From positions 1 through 7,572 of the forward strand of contig JAIRLF010000261.1 of assembly GCA_031259655.1 (NCBI GenBank): DNA of 7,572 nucleotides, given 5' to 3'. Within the stretch, counting starts at the first letter, position 1. Each line of letters starts with the position of its first letter. This stretch comes from Prevotellaceae bacterium. GTDB taxonomy: Bacteria > Bacteroidota > Bacteroidia > Bacteroidales > UBA932. The notes under the pieces were generated by a model. The model had not been told where the DNA came from, did not search any database, and was given only the letters and a program-made list of their open reading frames with translations. The translations under genes were made by a program, and so were the position numbers. Shown here one piece after another: positions 6,888-7,572 of the stretch.

Positions 6888-7085
6888 TTAAATCCACAAA
6901 AGTGTCCTGTTATAAATTTTTGATGTCTTTGGGCGGTCTTTGAGTTCGACAACCTGCACTTCCTGCCCCTCGTGCAATTTCACAATCTGTTTCAATTTTT
7001 TGATAGCAGTTGTACGTGAGAGAGTACGGAGGCAAGTGCAACAAGGGGGGATGATCTTGATTTTTATTTCATACGCTTGGAAATC
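6888..7085 (-). pseudogene. Start-less minus-strand coding remnant, unidentified
   Basis: A 65-codon open stretch on the minus strand ends with TAA at 6890-6888 and has no in-frame ATG. A TGA lies immediately upstream of it. The peptide looks protein-like: YEIKIKI early on, then TTAIKKLKQIVKLHEGQEVQ and VVELKDRPKTSKIYNRT. An out-of-frame ATG just upstream opens MKNMRFPSV and stops. That frame also reads PPLLHLPPYSLT opposite the less protein-like PPCCTCLRTLSRT. This suggests a small gene broken by frameshifts, possibly at the six-C tract complementary to 7045-7050. I do not recognise the family; a transposase or other mobile-gene scrap is possible but unproven. It could also be a chance open frame. 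Confidence 0.3.
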
Positions 7086-7107
7086 TCATGTTTTTCATCT
7101 AATTTTG
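7076..7107 (+). promoter_or_regulatory. Rightward promoter for the alcohol dehydrogenase stub and uxuA
   Basis: TAATTTTG at 7100-7107 is a perfect TAnnTTTG -7 element. CTTG at 7076-7079 is a 3-of-4 -33 element with a 20-bp spacer. The predicted start near 7111-7114 leaves a leader of about 20 nt before the ATG at 7132. Because the dehydrogenase is truncated and no better promoter is seen before uxuA, this promoter probably now drives uxuA. Confidence 0.6.
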
Positions 7108-7131
7108 CTGACAAAAACAAGACAGTAGACG

Positions 7132-7326
7132 ATGAATGACTTTAACCATTTTATACCGGCCCACATTCTCTTCGGAGCCGGCAAATTGAATGAATCGGCG
7201 AGTGTATCCCCTCCGGGCAGGAAGACCCTGGTGGTCATTTCAGCGAGCAAATCCATGCAATCTAACGGTTATCTGGAGTGTGTACTATTGTCATTGTTTA
7301 ATTTTTATATCAGGAAACATTATTAA
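7132..7326 (+). pseudogene. Iron-containing alcohol dehydrogenase, N-terminal fragment
   Basis: The first ~50 residues match the start of group III (iron-dependent) alcohol dehydrogenases. They open [20 protein letters not shown], where FGAGKL is the conserved FGxG-type opening. [19 protein letters not shown] follows, the first Rossmann strand with its cofactor-binding turn. Family members are about 380-400 residues. Here the match ends at about residue 50 (near 7281), and an unrelated AT-rich tail ([14 protein letters not shown]) leads to a TAA at 7326. Most of the NAD(P)-binding domain and the whole metal-binding domain with its His/Asp ligands are missing, so the product cannot be an active enzyme. 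The promoter and start codon look intact. The stop lies 10 bases before the uxuA start. The simplest explanation is an internal deletion of about 1 kb joining the gene's 5' end to the region just before uxuA; a misassembly is the alternative. Confidence 0.7.
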
Positions 7327-7336
7327 TTATTTCAAT

Positions 7337-7572
7337 ATGGCGCTTGAAAAAACGTGGAGATGGTTCGGGGAAAATGATTCCGTATCTTTAGCATACATCC
7401 AACAAATGGGAGTTGAAGGGATTGTTACGGCCCTGCATCATATAAATCCCGGCGAGATCTGGCCGGTGCCGGAAATCATGGCCGTGAAAACCGAAATCGA
7501 AAAACATGGAATGCGATGGAGCGTGGTCGAAAGTTTGCCGGTTTCCGAAGGGATCAAGATTCATTCTGCCGA
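7337..7572 (+). CDS. uxuA: D-mannonate dehydratase UxuA, N-terminal part (truncated by window edge)
   Basis: UxuA removes water from D-mannonate to give 2-keto-3-deoxy-D-gluconate, a cytoplasmic step of D-glucuronate catabolism that depends on a divalent metal. The 78 visible codons carry the family's N-terminal signature: [34 protein letters not shown] (residues 23-42) and [18 protein letters not shown] (residues 58-75). These form the first strands and helices of a TIM barrel related to xylose isomerase. The metal-binding residues lie further on, outside the window. The ATG at 7337 was chosen because it gives the standard family start [11 protein letters not shown] and no earlier in-frame start adds homologous sequence. 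It follows the dehydrogenase stub by 10 bases and is probably cotranscribed with it from the promoter at 7076-7107. Spot G+C is about 53%. Confidence 0.88.
   Translation, partial: MALEKTWRWFGENDSVSLAYIQQMGVEGIVTALHHINPGEIWPVPEIMAVKTEIEKHGMRWSVVESLPVSEGIKIHSA

Larger units (their letters stand above)
6733..7131. other. 399-bp divergent intergenic region
   Basis: This gap separates the leftward rhamnosidase gene from the rightward alcohol dehydrogenase stub and uxuA. It contains a -7 element for each direction, two small inverted repeats (GGTG-AAC-CACC at 6811-6821 and 6832-6846) and a start-less minus-strand coding remnant at 6888-7085. The last of these overlaps the rightward -33 element. 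No RNA gene is recognisable. No complete regulator gene lies here. Confidence 0.6.

Noticed and set aside
6940..7128. 62-codon plus-strand frame with a TTG start in the divergent intergenic region
   Set aside because: It is opposite a more protein-like minus-strand frame, overlaps the rightward promoter, and its sequence resembles no known family.
1..7572. CRISPR array, tRNA, rRNA, complete insertion sequence or defence operon
   Set aside because: I saw no regularly spaced repeats, no cloverleaf or rRNA-like stretches, and no transposase, nuclease or toxin-antitoxin motifs in credible frames.

Overview
The window looks like chromosomal DNA from a member of the Bacteroidota, most likely Bacteroidales. 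The clues are perfect TAnnTTTG promoter elements (the Bacteroidota -7 consensus) upstream of all four expression units, no Shine-Dalgarno sequences before the starts, a Bacteroidota-type ParC of 889 residues, a Rho N-terminus that runs into a charged low-complexity insertion, and a large lipoprotein of the GH106 glycoside hydrolase type. No genus can be assigned from the sequence alone.

Layout from left to right. Positions 1-292 (minus) hold the first 97 codons of rho, cut by the window edge. Positions 293-572 are the rho leader and promoter, with several overlapping inverted repeats. Positions 573-3242 (minus) are complete parC, the topoisomerase IV A subunit. Positions 3243-3411 carry the parC promoter, next to a perfect 11-bp inverted repeat. 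Positions 3412-6732 (minus) are a complete 1106-residue GH106-type alpha-L-rhamnosidase lipoprotein. Positions 6733-7131 are a divergent intergenic region with a promoter in each direction and a start-less coding remnant on the minus strand. On the plus strand, 7132-7326 is the N-terminal stub of an iron-containing alcohol dehydrogenase. It is followed by the start of uxuA (mannonate dehydratase) at 7337, which runs off the right edge.

Two functional blocks meet here. rho and parC are housekeeping genes (transcription termination; decatenation of replicated chromosomes) in AT-rich DNA, with spot counts near 37% G+C. The rhamnosidase and uxuA are carbohydrate-catabolism genes in DNA near 53-55% G+C. 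The rhamnosidase would release L-rhamnose from plant or algal polysaccharide side chains. UxuA dehydrates D-mannonate to 2-keto-3-deoxygluconate in D-glucuronate breakdown. Rhamnose and glucuronate occur together in substrates such as rhamnogalacturonan/arabinogalactan side chains and ulvan, so the pairing is sensible, but no susC/susD pair or regulator is visible to prove a polysaccharide utilisation locus.

I found no CRISPR array, tRNA, rRNA, intact mobile element or recognisable defence system. The points most worth a second look are the mutually exclusive hairpins in the rho leader, the 11-bp inverted repeat over the parC promoter, the decapitated alcohol dehydrogenase that places its promoter in front of uxuA, and the unidentified minus-strand remnant at 6888-7085.
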